Positions 47,385 through 59,278 of a DNA stretch of 64,000 bases are shown in pieces. How positions within the stretch are numbered: position 1 is the first letter of the stretch; each line of letters starts with the position of its first letter. Made by a program: the position numbers and the translations under genes. Under the pieces are notes generated by a model. That model searched no databases. It was not told where the DNA came from and saw only the letters and a program-made list of their open reading frames with translations. Source of the stretch: Channallabes apus. Its lineage: Eukaryota > Chordata > Actinopteri > Siluriformes > Clariidae. Location: the NCBI GenBank assembly GCA_030522415.1, contig CM060112.1, forward strand, positions 11,385,501-11,449,500. Direction: 5' to 3'.

Positions 47385-48070
47385 GAGGTGGTTCAGGGGA
47401 AGGCTTCTTAACATGCTACTGTATATGGAAGGCGTCTAGTTCAATTCCCAACTAATGCCCCAAGACTAGCCACTGGACCTAGGGCATTCTTAGTGCCAGT
47501 CTCAAGCCTAGATAAAAAAAATAAAAAAAAACAAATGGGAGGGTTACATCCAGCATAAAAACCGTGCCAAGCTGAATCTGCAGATCAGATGGTCCACTGT
47601 GGCGACCCCTTATAAGGAGCAGCGGAAAACAGCAACATCATCAGCAACTTTGAAATTGCTTAAGCTCTGCGAGATTGGATGGAAACCATTGGGGAACAAC
47701 AACTATCAAGTTCTGACACAGCATGCCCAGCTATCTTGCCCTTAACTCTGATAATAATACCACAATCCCTACTGATGAACATAATCCCCACAACAGGAAT
47801 CTTCACTGAGAGCATTCTGATCAGTTTCCATGGTCTCCAAGTCAGAGAACATTTCCATTTTCACACATTTAATAGTATTTGATAGAGGATGGCTCAGTGG
47901 TAGGTTTCTTGCCTGCCATGCGGAAGGCCCAATGTCCAAACCCCAGCCCCTGGATGCAGTGCCAGTCCCAAGACAGGATAAAATGGCAGGGTTGCATCAG
48001 GAAGTCAAAAAACGTGGCAAAGTTTTGTTGAACCCTTGATGGGACCAGCCAAAAGTCCAACAACATAATG
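47385..48070 (+). repeat. Two SINE-like repeats (family D)
   Basis: The first, 47385-47625, ends with GATGGTCCACTGTGGCGACC and GGAGCAGCGGAAA, a pattern common in fish repeats. The second, 47884-48070, has a tRNA-like start GATGGCTCAGTGGTAGG and GGGTTGCATCAGGAAGTC. They are diverged relatives in tandem. Confidence 0.55.
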
Positions 48071-49172
48071 ACTTTCTTTATTGAGAAATTCTTTATTTTC
48101 TTTCTTTTATCTTTGTAGCGCATACTTTCCAGCTTTGTCCAGCTTTTTCCAGCTCAGCTGTAGAAATCTCCAGCACCTCTTCAGCTTCCTGGTTGCTTCT
48201 GTGACTCATGTCCTCCTTACTTGGTCACTGGCTTTTGGTGGATAACCTCTCAGAAGAGTCACCTAGAGATGCACCAAATTCTTTTTCTTTTTATAGTAAT
48301 GGATGATGAATAATGATTCCAATTACTTAAACTAATTTTTATTCCTTAATAGATTTGTAAAACATTTTGCCAACTATATTGATTTCCACTACTTCAACAT
48401 GGCCTACGTTCTGTAGATTCATGACACACAATCTTAAAAGTCTGTTTCCAATCCAGGTCAATGGTGGTAAATATACTAAGGCTCTCTGTATGTAATTTTG
48501 CGTTCTGTGTACTGTTTGACGTCCCATTGCAATGACAGGAAAACATCCGTTTGCATGCCACTCGTCATGACAACACACCCGGTCTAGGTTCATGATAAAT
48601 CATCTTATCGATGACGTTCCGTATTATTTCTGGATGAATACATTTCCATTTTAGCATTGTTTATTTTCAGCGCTTTGCTCAGGTGCTTTCTTTAAATACA
48701 GCAGGCTATTTCAAAGCATTGCATGCTGGTGACCAGAGTCTACAGAGACTTAATTAACAATATCACACATGCTCTCGTTGAACCATACTGTGATTTCAAG
48801 CACTCCGGATGAAAAACAGTTATAGCCAAACGGAAAAATAACCTGCAAGATGTTTGTATTGAGCAAGACTAGAGACGTTTTTTTTTTTGTTTTTTTTTTC
48901 TTTCTTCTCCCTTTCTCTGGTTTATAGATCGGCCTTGTGCAGTAGTGTCTTTATTTTTTGAGAGTAGAGGTGATATTCTGCCAGGAAGCTGACTGCTGAC
49001 TGCTCCACTAAAGCTGCTGACAGGATTTTAATGAAAAGCTGTCAGTGCCACAACCTCACTTTGAGGTTCACAGAGACCAAAGGGACATGCTGTTGATGGA
49101 CAAATTAACATAGCAAGTGGGAATTTCTGCTCATAATATCCACTCTTTAATAACGATAATAATAAGATGATC

Positions 49173-49203
<31 letters not shown>

Positions 49204-49204
49204 G
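48071..49204. other. Unassigned DNA, probable intron
   Basis: It holds a T-rich run near 48880-48905 and an (AATA)n run near 49160-49202. No gene was recognised. Confidence 0.4.
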
Positions 49205-49768
49205 TGGGGTGTTCAAGTCAAACAGGGACTTCTCGTGAATGAAGCCGTTAAAACAGGTTAACATTTACAGAAGACTTAAAGCGCAGTACAATGATGAAAC
49301 TCTTAGTCAGACATTAAAAAAAAGGCTGTAGGTCCGTGAATTAGTGCATTAGTTCTCATGAACATTTAACGAGTAGAACGCCTGGTCCTTGAAAATTGAG
49401 GAATGGAAAACTTCTCGTCAAATTGCGAAAGAGACGCCGCATCTGTCTGTGCGAACTGTATATAATATTCACAAACACCACTTCCACTCCAAGCAATTTC
49501 CACATGTTTGGGCCATTAATGGGGTTCCTGGGAGGCCAGACTTTCAGAAATGAAGCAGACAGTCCGATCATGGCTCTGGCGTACTCTTTCTAACTTTTTA
49601 ACTTAACTCTTCAAGTACCAAAACTTTAAAACACTGAAATGAGTGTATTAGTGTAGCAGGAAATTATATAAAGAAATACAGGGAGTTTTTACCCCCATAA
49701 AAGTGTTCTGTTTATCTGCACTATTAAAAGTCCCAGTTTGACTCAAACGCTCCTCGTAATACTACTAA
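49205..49768 (+). mobile_element. Decayed mariner-type element
   Basis: Ends GGGGTGTTCAAGTCAAACAG and CCCAGTTTGACTCAAACGCTC are inverted copies. Inside, TCCACATGTTTGGGCCATTA then GGGTTCCTGGGAGGCC preserves the HMFGPL-x-GFLGG reading. The frame is broken. Confidence 0.75.
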
Positions 49769-49773
49769 TAATA

Positions 49774-49834
49774 ATCGGACCCGGACCCTGGAGGTGCAAG
49801 GCGACAGTGCTAACCACTGCACCGCCGTGCCGCC
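49774..49834 (-). repeat. SINE family A head fragment
   Basis: It has only the head region in reverse (CCCTGGAGGTGCAAGGCGAC, then TAACCACTGCACC). Confidence 0.75.
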
Positions 49835-50036
49835 AGCTCTGTGGTTAAGGCTCCTTATTAACCTCGTTACCTCTGTGCATGGCTTTTAGTCTCTCATTTG
49901 TATGTCAGCTTTGCATAAAAGCCTCTGGCTATTAAATCAACCTGAATAACACAATGTCTTCTTCCTGCATGGCAGGTGTTGCACTCTGCCCCTTCCCAGA
50001 CATCGGCAGCGTTCCACCAAATTCCTAACGAGCAAC

Positions 50037-50714
50037 ATGTCCGAGCTAGACGACTTCCCTCCTACTCTTCCTCCGCGCGGCCTCAACCAAGCCGATCCAT
50101 CCCGTATTCAGCAGGACATCCTGGAGGAGCAGGTGGAGCTGTGGTGGTTCAGCGAGCCGAGGAAGTCTCTGCTGTGTTACAGCGCCTCTGTGGCCTTGGT
50201 GGTGGGTTGCGGCGTAGGTGGAGTCGGCCTGTTGTCCAGCACCACCAGCCTGTCCAGCGAGTGGCGCCTTGGAGCGGGCACGGCGCTGTGCATGCTGGCG
50301 TTAGCAGTAGTGCTCAAGCAGCTGCTCAGCTCGGCTGTCCAGGACATGAACTGCGTCCGCAGCCGTCAGCGGATAGACGTCCTGAAAAGCGGAGGCTTGT
50401 CCGACATACTGGTCGTGCTCCTCACTGGAATCTCCTTGGTCATCTGCGGAGCTGTGCTGCTCAACGTGGCGCTGGGATACCACATGCCCAAACCGGGCCA
50501 GGCTCTCAACGATATGTATATATCGGGAGTGGTGTTGTTGGCAGGTGGCGGGTTCACGGTGGTGGCCGTCACAGTTTACTCTCTTGTGGTTTTCATCTTG
50601 GCGAGGATAAGACCCCAGAGGAGCTTGAGAGACAGAATGCTGGGAATTTTCACTGTATCAGGGCAGATGCGGGCCCGGCGAGAGACAGCATCAAGCCTGG
50701 CACAACTCATATGA
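50037..50714 (+). CDS. tmem125: Transmembrane protein 125
   Basis: It is a 225-aa membrane protein; human TMEM125 is about 219 aa. Recognition rests on EEQVELWW at 31-37, SSEWRLGAGTALC at 73-85, KQLLSSAVQDMNC at 94-106 and the C-terminal IFTVSGQ plus ETASSLAQLI. Four hydrophobic segments lie near 45-67, 77-98, 122-146 and 161-188, so both ends are probably cytoplasmic. The molecular role is not known to me. The whole coding region is one exon, as in human. A splice acceptor lies at 49975 or 49999, shortly before the ATG, consistent with upstream noncoding exons. The longer overlapping frame that starts at 49976 is a shadow. GC content is well above the surroundings. Confidence 0.95.
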   Translation: MSELDDFPPTLPPRGLNQADPSRIQQDILEEQVELWWFSEPRKSLLCYSASVALVVGCGVGGVGLLSSTTSLSSEWRLGAGTALCMLALAVVLKQLLSSAVQDMNCVRSRQRIDVLKSGGLSDILVVLLTGISLVICGAVLLNVALGYHMPKPGQALNDMYISGVVLLAGGGFTVVAVTVYSLVVFILARIRPQRSLRDRMLGIFTVSGQMRARRETASSLAQLI

Positions 50715-50721
50715 CTGTGAA

Positions 50722-50728
<7 letters not shown>

Positions 50729-50787
<59 letters not shown>
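50729..50787. repeat. (TA)n microsatellite in the tmem125 3' UTR
   Basis: The TA run starts about 15 bp after the stop codon, so any transcript carries it. AATAAA at 50890-50895 is the nearest polyadenylation signal downstream. Confidence 0.85.
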
Positions 50788-50791
<4 letters not shown>

Positions 50792-50899
50792 CAATGGCTT
50801 GGACAGAAATACAGAATCTATAAAGAAAATGGACCATCAATGTTAAAATGTTTATTTTCCTCAGAAACTACACTGCAGAAGAGGTAATCAATAAAGAAA

Positions 50900-51989
50900 C
50901 ACAGCCACTAGTGACCATTTTTGCACATTTTGATGGATGAATGTATAAAACTAAAACAGCGATGGTATATAATACATACTGTATTATCTCTCTTATATTA
51001 TGTATACTAGTCTCACTGTGCTCCCAAGCCCAAAGCCTTTTATCGTTATGCACCACCATGTTTTACACAAACCAATGAAATATGGAATTTATCATTTTTT
51101 TTATATTTTTCTTCACTATGGACGTCGGCTCCTCACAGCACAACCATCGCATCCAAAACATGTTAATGAGCTTCACCAAACATCAATTCACCATCTGTGG
51201 GGAATCGACTGTGTGTGTCCTTCACACGGTTATTTATGTGAGCGAAGAGGCGTGTCCCAAACATAGATCCATCTGGACCTTGCTTGTCAGAGCTGCTTAA
51301 CGTGTGGTAGAACGCATCAGCCAGTCGGTTTGCATGTCTGTGATTTTTACACCGTGACCTCCGTGTGGGCTCGGCTCGAGCAGTACACACGGCCCATCAA
51401 ATAAAACCAGCGCTCCTGCTATACGAAGAGTGAAGATATTGATATATTTTAATTTACAGCTGTTTATTATTATTATTATTATTATTATTATGTACTTTTA
51501 TTGACAAGTCATTTAATATGGCATAAACATATTTATGATTCTAAATTCTATAAAATAAAGTACAGTCTGGAGAGCTGATTAAAAAGTGTTCAGAATTTCG
51601 ATTGTGTGTGAAAAAGAAAAAGATTTTCTATACAACACAAAAAAAAATTATTTAAAGCTCATATTGAAATTTGCTGTTGCATTATGGGCTCTTTCGTACA
51701 TGATGAATATCATCATATCATACAACTTGATTGAGTGTGAATTGAGGCGTATCACCATATTTTATTTGGGGAAAAATACACAAATATAGAATTATGAAGA
51801 ATCATACATGGTCAATATTAGCATTGTTATTAATATAATATACAGTGTTGAATGTTTAGGGATCATTTAAATAAATTCATTTTATTGTTTCATTGAAATA
51901 AAAGCGAATCCTTGTTTCTCATGATGTGCTTCTTTGTTGTTAATGAACAGATGATTATTATTCATTTAGGTCCGAGTATGAGTACAATA
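50900..51989. other. Unassigned DNA downstream of tmem125
   Basis: It may include more 3' UTR, since a second AATAAA is near 51400. A (TTA)n run sits at about 51466-51490. No gene was recognised. Confidence 0.4.
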
Positions 51990-52265
51990 AGTAAAAAATG
52001 AAAACTAGCTTTATTTCTCTATACTATAATCCCCTGTTACACTAATACACTTATAACAGCATTTCACTACTGCTTGCATACCATCAAGGTAGAAAGTTTT
52101 CTCAATTTACCCGAACCATGATCGGACTGCCTGCTTCACGTCAGTAATGCTGGCCTCCCAGGAACTCCCAAACATGTGGATATGGCTTGCAGTGAGGTCA
52201 GGACTGTACGGAGGTCGTGGCAATAATTCATGAATGATTGTATGTAGAGTTTAACAGACAAATGT
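51990..52265 (-). mobile_element. Mariner-type fragment
   Basis: The reverse-complement transposase end is recognisable: CTTTATTTCTCTATACTATA, GCATTTCACTACTGCTTGCA, CTGGCCTCCCAGGAACTCCC. No open frame remains. Confidence 0.7.
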
Positions 52266-52810
52266 GTCTCTTCCAGCAAGTTATGCATCCATTTTCAAGG
52301 ATGATGGTTTCCACCGCTGAATGTTACAGGAACAACTGTAGTATGTACGACGGAAGTATGTAATTAAAAAAAAATTTTTGCTCCATTGAAATTTTCCACT
52401 GCGGCTAAATATCTCATCACCAACTACATTAAGAGGAAAACCCGTACGCTAAAATCATTCCAAATTAGAATTTGTCGTCATTACGAATATATCAACACAT
52501 TATGTAATAAATGCTGCTACATGACAGTTTCCTACTTATTTGTTTACATTACTGTGAGTTTAACCTTTAAAAATGCCAATGAAGAAACCTGGAGGCCATG
52601 AGAAATTGACTGAGTGAGTGCAACATTTGCACTTTCTTCCCCCCTGAAATTTATAAGCATGAAAACCTTAGAGAAACATGAATTGGGTCTAAATAAATGA
52701 TTAAAGTCGTCCTTTATTGTTTGTAGTAGTGCTGTTAAAAATGCATGTTGAAATAAATAGCCACAGGCAGAATATGCCAGTCGTAGAGTATATGGTGTCT
52801 CTGTTTACTG

Positions 52811-52842
<32 letters not shown>

Positions 52843-53069
52843 CATTGATCTTCCAGCTGAGTCAGTACAGGTCATGGAGTGAAGGATGGGACAGGATGAG
52901 GGGGAGGCAGGACTGGGGTGATGTTGGTTCTTGCTTTCGACAGGCAGGCCATTGTGTTTAAACTTTGTTCACTCACGAACCGAACAATGACCGTGTCTGA
53001 AACCCATTGTTGTTAAACCCGTGACCTCGCCTGCCTGAGCAGGGAACTAATTAGAGTAAGGCTTGTATC
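52266..53069. other. Unassigned DNA with a (TG)n run
   Basis: A TG repeat lies at about 52816-52842. No gene was recognised. Confidence 0.4.
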
Positions 53070-53760
53070 TGGCGCCAAGATGTACGCAGCAGATCTCTAA
53101 AGTTCTGTAAGTGACTCCATGGATGGGAATGGTTTGTCCAGCGTGTCCTACTGATTTTTGATTGGATTGAGATCTTCGGAAGGTCTTGAAATCTTCATCA
53201 TGCTCCTCAAACCATTCCTGCACTATTTTTTTTTACAGTGTGCTACTGAAAGAGGTTCCATGAAGGAGGTGTACTTGGTCTGAAACAATGTTTAAGTTGG
53301 TGGTACGTGTCTAAGTACAGTAGCGTCCACATGATGGGCAGGACTCAAGGTTTCCCAGCAGAACATAGCCAAGAATATCATACTCAATGAGTCTGGCTTG
53401 CCTTTTAATCATAGTATATTCTGGTGCCATCTGTTCCCCAGGTACAGTAAGTGATGCAGATGCACTTGGCCATCCGCATGGTATGTGATGCCTGTAACCA
53501 GCCCATGTTCTTCCATTGCTCCCTGCTGTCAAGTTCCGACGCTCACATGTCCGTTTGGTAGTGGACAGGGGTTAGATCAGTTTGTGGCTTCACAGCCCCA
53601 TCCATAGCAAGCTGTGATGCACTGTGGGTTCTGACACCTTTCTATCACAGTCAGCAAATTGTGCTACAGTAGCTCTTCTGTGACCTACAGTAAGCCAGCC
53701 TTTGCTTCCTATACTGATTATTTCACCAGCTGTCCTTTCTTGGACTACAGGTGGATATAT
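53070..53760 (-). mobile_element. Decayed Tc1-like transposase remnant
   Basis: On the minus strand, broken frames give MAPEYTMIKRQA, YDILGYVLLGNL and QEWFEEHDEDF, matching the order of a Tc1-like transposase. CAATCCAATCAAAAATCAGT replaces the usual SPDLNPIE block. No terminal repeats were found. Confidence 0.6.
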
Positions 53761-53819
53761 ATATAAAAAAAGGTTTTCTATACAGTTATAAAATGTTAAT
53801 ACACTTATTAATAAATTAT

Positions 53820-54077
53820 GTAATTTAATACGGGCGGCGCGGTGGCGTAGTGGTTAGCACTGTCGCCTTGCACCACCAGGGTCCGGGTTCGATTCCCGAC
53901 CAGGCTCGGTTCCCGACTCTGTGTGCATGGAGGTTGCATGTTCTCTCCGTGCGTGGTGGTTTTCCTTCCAGGCTGTACCCCGCCTCGCGCCCTAAGCTTC
54001 CTAGGATAGGCTCCAGGTCCCCGCGACCCTGAATACAGGATAAAGCGGTATAGAAGATGAGTGAGTGTAATTTAATA
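53820..54077 (+). repeat. SINE family A with target duplication
   Basis: The body 53831-54066 starts GGGCGGCGCGGTGGCGTAG and ends GATGAGTGAGT, a GAGT variant of the usual GAAT tail. GTAATTTAATA flanks both sides (53820-53830, 54067-54077). The middle is deleted. Confidence 0.9.
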
Positions 54078-54234
54078 TGTGGTTGCATTATCGGCTCTTT
54101 CTTACATGTTGAGAATATCATCATATACTGCTTGATTGATAGTGAATTTTGGCTTCTCAACACATTTTATTTAGAAACAAATACAAAAATTATAGAATTC
54201 TGAAGAAATATTCAGAAGAATTAAACATGTTCCA

Positions 54235-54465
54235 TGTTAGCATCGTTCTTCTTCTACTTTTCTTCTTTCGGCTGGTTTGGACATGTTCAGAGGAGAGATT
54301 GTGAATCTATCGGTAGAAGGAGGCTGAGGTTGGAACTGCCAGGCAGGAGGTCAAGAGGAAGACCAAAGTGGAGATTTATGGACGTAGTGAGAGAGTTGGT
54401 GTGAGAGAAAAGAATGCAGAGGATGGGGTTAGATGGAGGCAGATGATTCGATGTATACAATGTTG
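54235..54465 (+). mobile_element. Degenerate LINE 3' fragment
   Basis: Frames together give WFGHVQRRDCESIGRRRLRL then GRPKWRFMDVVREL and DGVRWRQMIRC, the same LINE C-terminus as at 31860-32520. Confidence 0.7.
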
Positions 54466-54547
54466 AATGTCTTGGGATTATTTAAATAATTTCATTTTAT
54501 TATTCCATTGAAAAAAAATCCTTGTTTTTTTCATCCTGGATGGATGG

Positions 54548-54990
54548 ATTGATTTCATGCACCATCAAGGTAGAAAGTTTTCTGAGAACTCCAAAGCCAT
54601 GATCGTAATGCCTGCTTTACCTCTGAAATTCTGGCCTCCCAGGAACTCCTTTAATGCACCAAACATGTGGAAATGCCTTGGAGCGAGGTCAGGACTCTAC
54701 CGGGGATGTGGCAATAACTCCTGTAATGTTCAAGTGGTGTGCAAGTCAATTTTCAAGGATCAGGCGTTCATCTCCAGTGGTCCTTCCTTGGACTATTTCT
54801 GGATGCTAACCACCTCATACCAGCAACAACCAGGAGACCTGCTGTTTGGTAGATGCACTGACACAGTCATCCAGCCATCACAACTGGACCCGTGTCAGAG
54901 TCACTCAGATCCTTACACTTGCCCATTTATCTTCAATGTTATTCAAGTCACCTTTCAGTGTTTGTAATGTTATAGCTGATCAGTGTTCAC
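54548..54990 (-). mobile_element. Mariner fragment joined to another transposon scrap
   Basis: 54548-54765 is a reverse mariner end (ACCATCAAGGTAGAAAGTTT, CTGGCCTCCCAGGAACTCCT). From about 54775 it switches to a scrap ending TAATGTTATAGCTGATCAGTGT, the terminal motif also seen at 60289-60838. Confidence 0.6.
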
Positions 54991-56929
54991 AGTCAATTAA
55001 AGGATCTAATTATTTAGATCCATACACATTTTTTTAATTTCATACAGATTTCCATAATTTGATTGTGTAAAGCTGCTTTGCCACAATGATACACAAAGAA
55101 AATTTTATTGAATCGAATTGAATCAAAATGAATGTCGACGCTTTCACAATTGTAGGCAGGTGATACAGTTTTCAAATGCTCCTGGTCTATTCTAGCTCTA
55201 ACGTATGGCACACTGTAAGCTTTACTTCCTATTCTTAAAAGGCAATCACTTTCTTTTTGTATAAAAGATGGACTTTTTATTCTTATCTATTTTCAAGATC
55301 GTAAACACATTTTTTCACTGTTTTTCCCAAAAGCCCTTTAATTCATAATCATAATATAATGTTATAGTCTACTGTGCAATTTACAGAATATAGGCTACAG
55401 TGCTATACCTTTTTGTATGATCTCTACAATTGCTTTAATTCAATTTGATTTGCCTAGCGCTTTGAACATTGTGACAATGCATGCGGCTGGGTTTAGATTT
55501 GGATCTCTAAGAAGCAAACTGGGATTGACAGAGAAAAGGGAAAAAAAACCTCTCTGAGAAATAAAACTTTGAGAGGAATGAGATTCCCACACGAACCCGT
55601 TCTCTTCTGATGTGTCGTGGAGCAGTGGATTATCAATCATTACACATCTACAGGTGCACGATACACAGTGCGGTATTGAGTAAAGATGACTGTACACACC
55701 CAGCAACAGCCTGATAACATTTTCCCTCTTCTTCCTTCTATCCTACCTGTTTATCAGATCTAAAGGTTGATTGTCGAAAGGCGCACTAACTTTGACTTCT
55801 TTCACCTTTTCATAACCTCTTATCAATAAATGAGAAACTGACTGAGTCCATAACTGGCGAGTAAATTATCCCTTGCATGTCACTGGTCTCTACTGAGGAA
55901 TGGTGGAGGATAATAATATACTGTATTATTTATATTGTATGTATTATATAGTGCACATAATATGTATTCAGCTGGCTCTGCAGAAGCGCGGTATAATATT
56001 CCAGACTCCCACCAGCCTTGCTGATACAGTAATGTAATGTTCTGAGTGCTGAATATGGAGAATTACTGATTTCTCCGCAATCAAATTTCAATGACAGTGG
56101 CAGAAAGGACGTGATTAATCATAAGACTTTTAGACAGAGCAAGAGGTATAATATTGATTCTCGTTCTTTCTCACTGTTGCATAATTCAATTGAAGCTGAA
56201 CTAACACAGTTTATAGTTATATAACAAAAAAAACTCTTTCAAAGTATAAAGCTGTACAACTAAAGTTTCCTGGTTCTTAAAGTTTTTAAAGGTTCTTACT
56301 CTACCTGGCAAATCTGCACCCGTGTTCTCTATTTTACCTTTGTGTGTATGTGTGTGTGTGTGTACACATGGGACTTTGGAGATTACTAGGACATTTGGCC
56401 CTCAAACTTTGTTTTTTAAATTACATATACAAACACACACACCATGCTGGAGTTCATAAGTTACTAAGGCTAAGGTTATAAATGGATTTACAAACCACAA
56501 AGATTGTGTGTTACGTGTATGTTTATTTTTGTGTATGTGTTCTCATATATCTTGCTTCTTTGTGCATGTATGTCAGGTGTGCTTGTGCATTTGTGTGTGT
56601 GTGTGTGTGTGTCTAAAGGCAAAGAAACCCTCGAGGTTGCAGTGCTTGTGCGGTGAATATATAGAGTTACACGACCAACAGCCTTATTAATGATTGATTT
56701 CATGCACCAGGTATTTATTTCTTCGCTCAGTAAGGTTCTGTAGAAAAGAAGCAATAAAAACTCGGACATCATTCTGTATCTGTGGTTATAATAGATAACA
56801 GGTCATATAAGATATATTTATTATAGTATCCCCAAAAACAAAACAAAAAATAGTTTAAGCTATAATAATGTAACAATGTAAATAAATGTAACTGTAAAAT
56901 ATATTGCACAAAAATGAAGGGAACACTTA
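54991..56929. other. Unassigned DNA with repeat scraps
   Basis: 55433-55600 is a reverse copy of the repeat at 478-766. GT runs lie near 56345-56365 and 56590-56615. No gene was recognised. Confidence 0.45.
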
Positions 56930-57072
56930 GTCCCAATTTGACTTGAACACCATACATACAGTATGTGTGAATGTACATACATACATACACACATTATATA
57001 TATATATACATATACATACACACACAGTATGAATATATACTATAGATATGATGAAACTGTAAAGTTGGCATG

Positions 57073-57362
57073 TCCAGGGTCTGGGTCGATTCCCGGCCAG
57101 GCTCTCTGTGCATGAAGTTTTCATGTTCTCCTTGTGCTTGGTGGGTTTCCTCCGGGTACTCCGGTTTCCTCCCACAGTCCAAAGATATGAAGGAGAGGCT
57201 AATTGTGTTTCCCAATTATGTATGTGTGGGTTATATTATGTTATGTGTATGTGCCCTGCGATGTCCAGAGTGTACCCTGCCTCGTGCCCTAAGCCTCCTG
57301 GGATGACTCCAGGTCCCCGCGACCCTGAATACAGGATAAAGCGGTATAGACGATGAGTGAGT
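57073..57362 (+). repeat. SINE family A, 5'-deleted
   Basis: It starts at CCAGGGTCTGGG and ends in GAGTGAGTGAGTGAGT. Flanks GTTGGCATGTC and GTTGACATGTC differ by one base and fit a target duplication. Confidence 0.8.
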
Positions 57363-57761
57363 GAGTGAGTGAGTTGACATGTCTGTTCATTGAAGATATT
57401 TGCGAAAAAATAATTAGGTGGGATGTAAGATGAGTAATGGAACACATCAAGATGGTTTTTGGAATTTTTCTGTCTGTTTGTTTGTGCACACATCACGTAA
57501 AAACTACTGAACGGATTTTGATTTTAATTCACAGGTGTATTTGCCCGTGCTTGAGGTAACATATAGGCTTTGTTTCATCACAATCAGCCAACGGGGAGAG
57601 TAGATATGATACTTTGAAAATATATCGTTAAAAAAAATCAACGTTGAAAAAAGTCATTAGTTCATCTGAAAATTCAACAGATGCCCTGTACATTTTTTTA
57701 TACAAGTTTATGAGAGTGCAATAAAATACAACGCGAACGAAGTCGTGGGCAGACAAACAAA
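57363..57761. other. Unassigned DNA
   Basis: The segment around 57500-57660 (AACTACTGAACGGATTTTGA) resembles repeats common in many animals, but the family is not settled. No gene was recognised. Confidence 0.35.
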
Positions 57762-57936
57762 GGGCAATTTGGGAACGCCAATTAGCCTAATCTGCATGCC
57801 TCTGGATTGTGTGGAGGAAACCAGAGTACCTGGAGGAAACCCATGCAAACTCCACATACAGACCCGAGGCGGGAATCTAACCCAGACCCTGGAGGTGCAA
57901 GGCAACAGTGCCAACCACTACAACCTGTGCCACCCT
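57762..57936 (-). repeat. SINE family A, diverged
   Basis: It has the reverse-complement middle (GAGGAAACCAGAGTACC) and head (CCAGACCCTGGAGGTGCAAG). Confidence 0.7.
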
Positions 57937-58367
57937 GAATACATTCAAGTCAAAGCAGTAGTAAGGACTCCCTTTATATGTACATATTTATTTACTGAGC
58001 AATATACATAAAAATTTATAAACTTTACACAGGAACCGTAACAGACCACAATTATAAACAAAGTAAATACAAAACTACACTAAGCAAAATCCATTTCAAA
58101 TCCACATAAGACTAATATCCATTGTTCTACATTGTTAGTTTTGTGTTCATCAATACACTCATCTGAACACACTCGATCACATACCTGAGCGATGCACACC
58201 CACACACCCACACAAATCGTAAAAGGAACAGGCCGTAACGGCTCGACCGTCGTGTGAGAACAACACCACACTGTCTCGGTCTCTCTGCTTCTCTTATCTT
58301 CATGGAACAACCAGACGGAAGGTCAGCACTTCCTGTGCGATCCCCCGAACCGCTCTGAACACTCCCT

Positions 58368-58659
58368 TCAGTTTGTCCTTAGCTGATAATCTGCCAAATT
58401 TGATAATTTCAAGAACACTGTTAGATGACATATTACTGTATGAACAGGTGTGTGTGTGTGTTTGTGTAAATGTAATCTGTGTATACTATGGAGACGAGAT
58501 GAAAGATTCACGTGTGTCTCGCTGTCCTCATTTGTCGCTGATGCAAATGGAAAACTGATAGTCTACACTGTTGGTGTGTGAGAGAAAGAGAGAGTGAATG
58601 TGTCGCTCTTTCTGCCTTTGGACAGAGAGCGCCTGAAATTCTGTGTGTGTGTGTCTGTG

Positions 58660-58697
<38 letters not shown>

Positions 58698-59222
58698 TGT
58701 TTGGCTCACCTCCACTCTGTGTAATATATCGCACCCATGGTAATGCCTGATATCCACTCTTCTCAATGATCTTTAGGTATCGGACCTGAACACATGAGGA
58801 CACACACATGGTTATACACACAGTCAGCCACGTAGAGCTTTACTCTTTAAACACACCTAAACCCCACATTTCTGACTCTCAATATCCTGATTCATGCTAC
58901 TATGACACATGGTTTTGAATAATTCAACTTGTATTATTCATGGATTGTGAGTGAATGATCAGTAAAATGTTCAAGTCAAACCGGGACTAAACCGCTAAAT
59001 CGAATCGGAGGATGGTAGGGTTCTAGCTTTGCATCTGGCACCGTGCTCCATTCTAACCTCCATTGTTGGTGATCATTATTAGACCAAGTTAGACGATGCA
59101 CCTCAACTCTCTCTCTCGTTTTGCTGCAGAACGTTCTGGAATCTCAGAAGCCTGATGTCTGCCACACTACAAACTGAATGTCAGGTTTGCATCGCCCTGC
59201 TGACTACGGATGAGGAACTGAT

Positions 59223-59278
<56 letters not shown>

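Noticed and set aside
49976..50887. 303-codon ORF overlapping tmem125
   Set aside because: It is the alternative frame of the GC-rich tmem125 exon and runs into the TA repeat. The tmem125 frame has clear family motifs.
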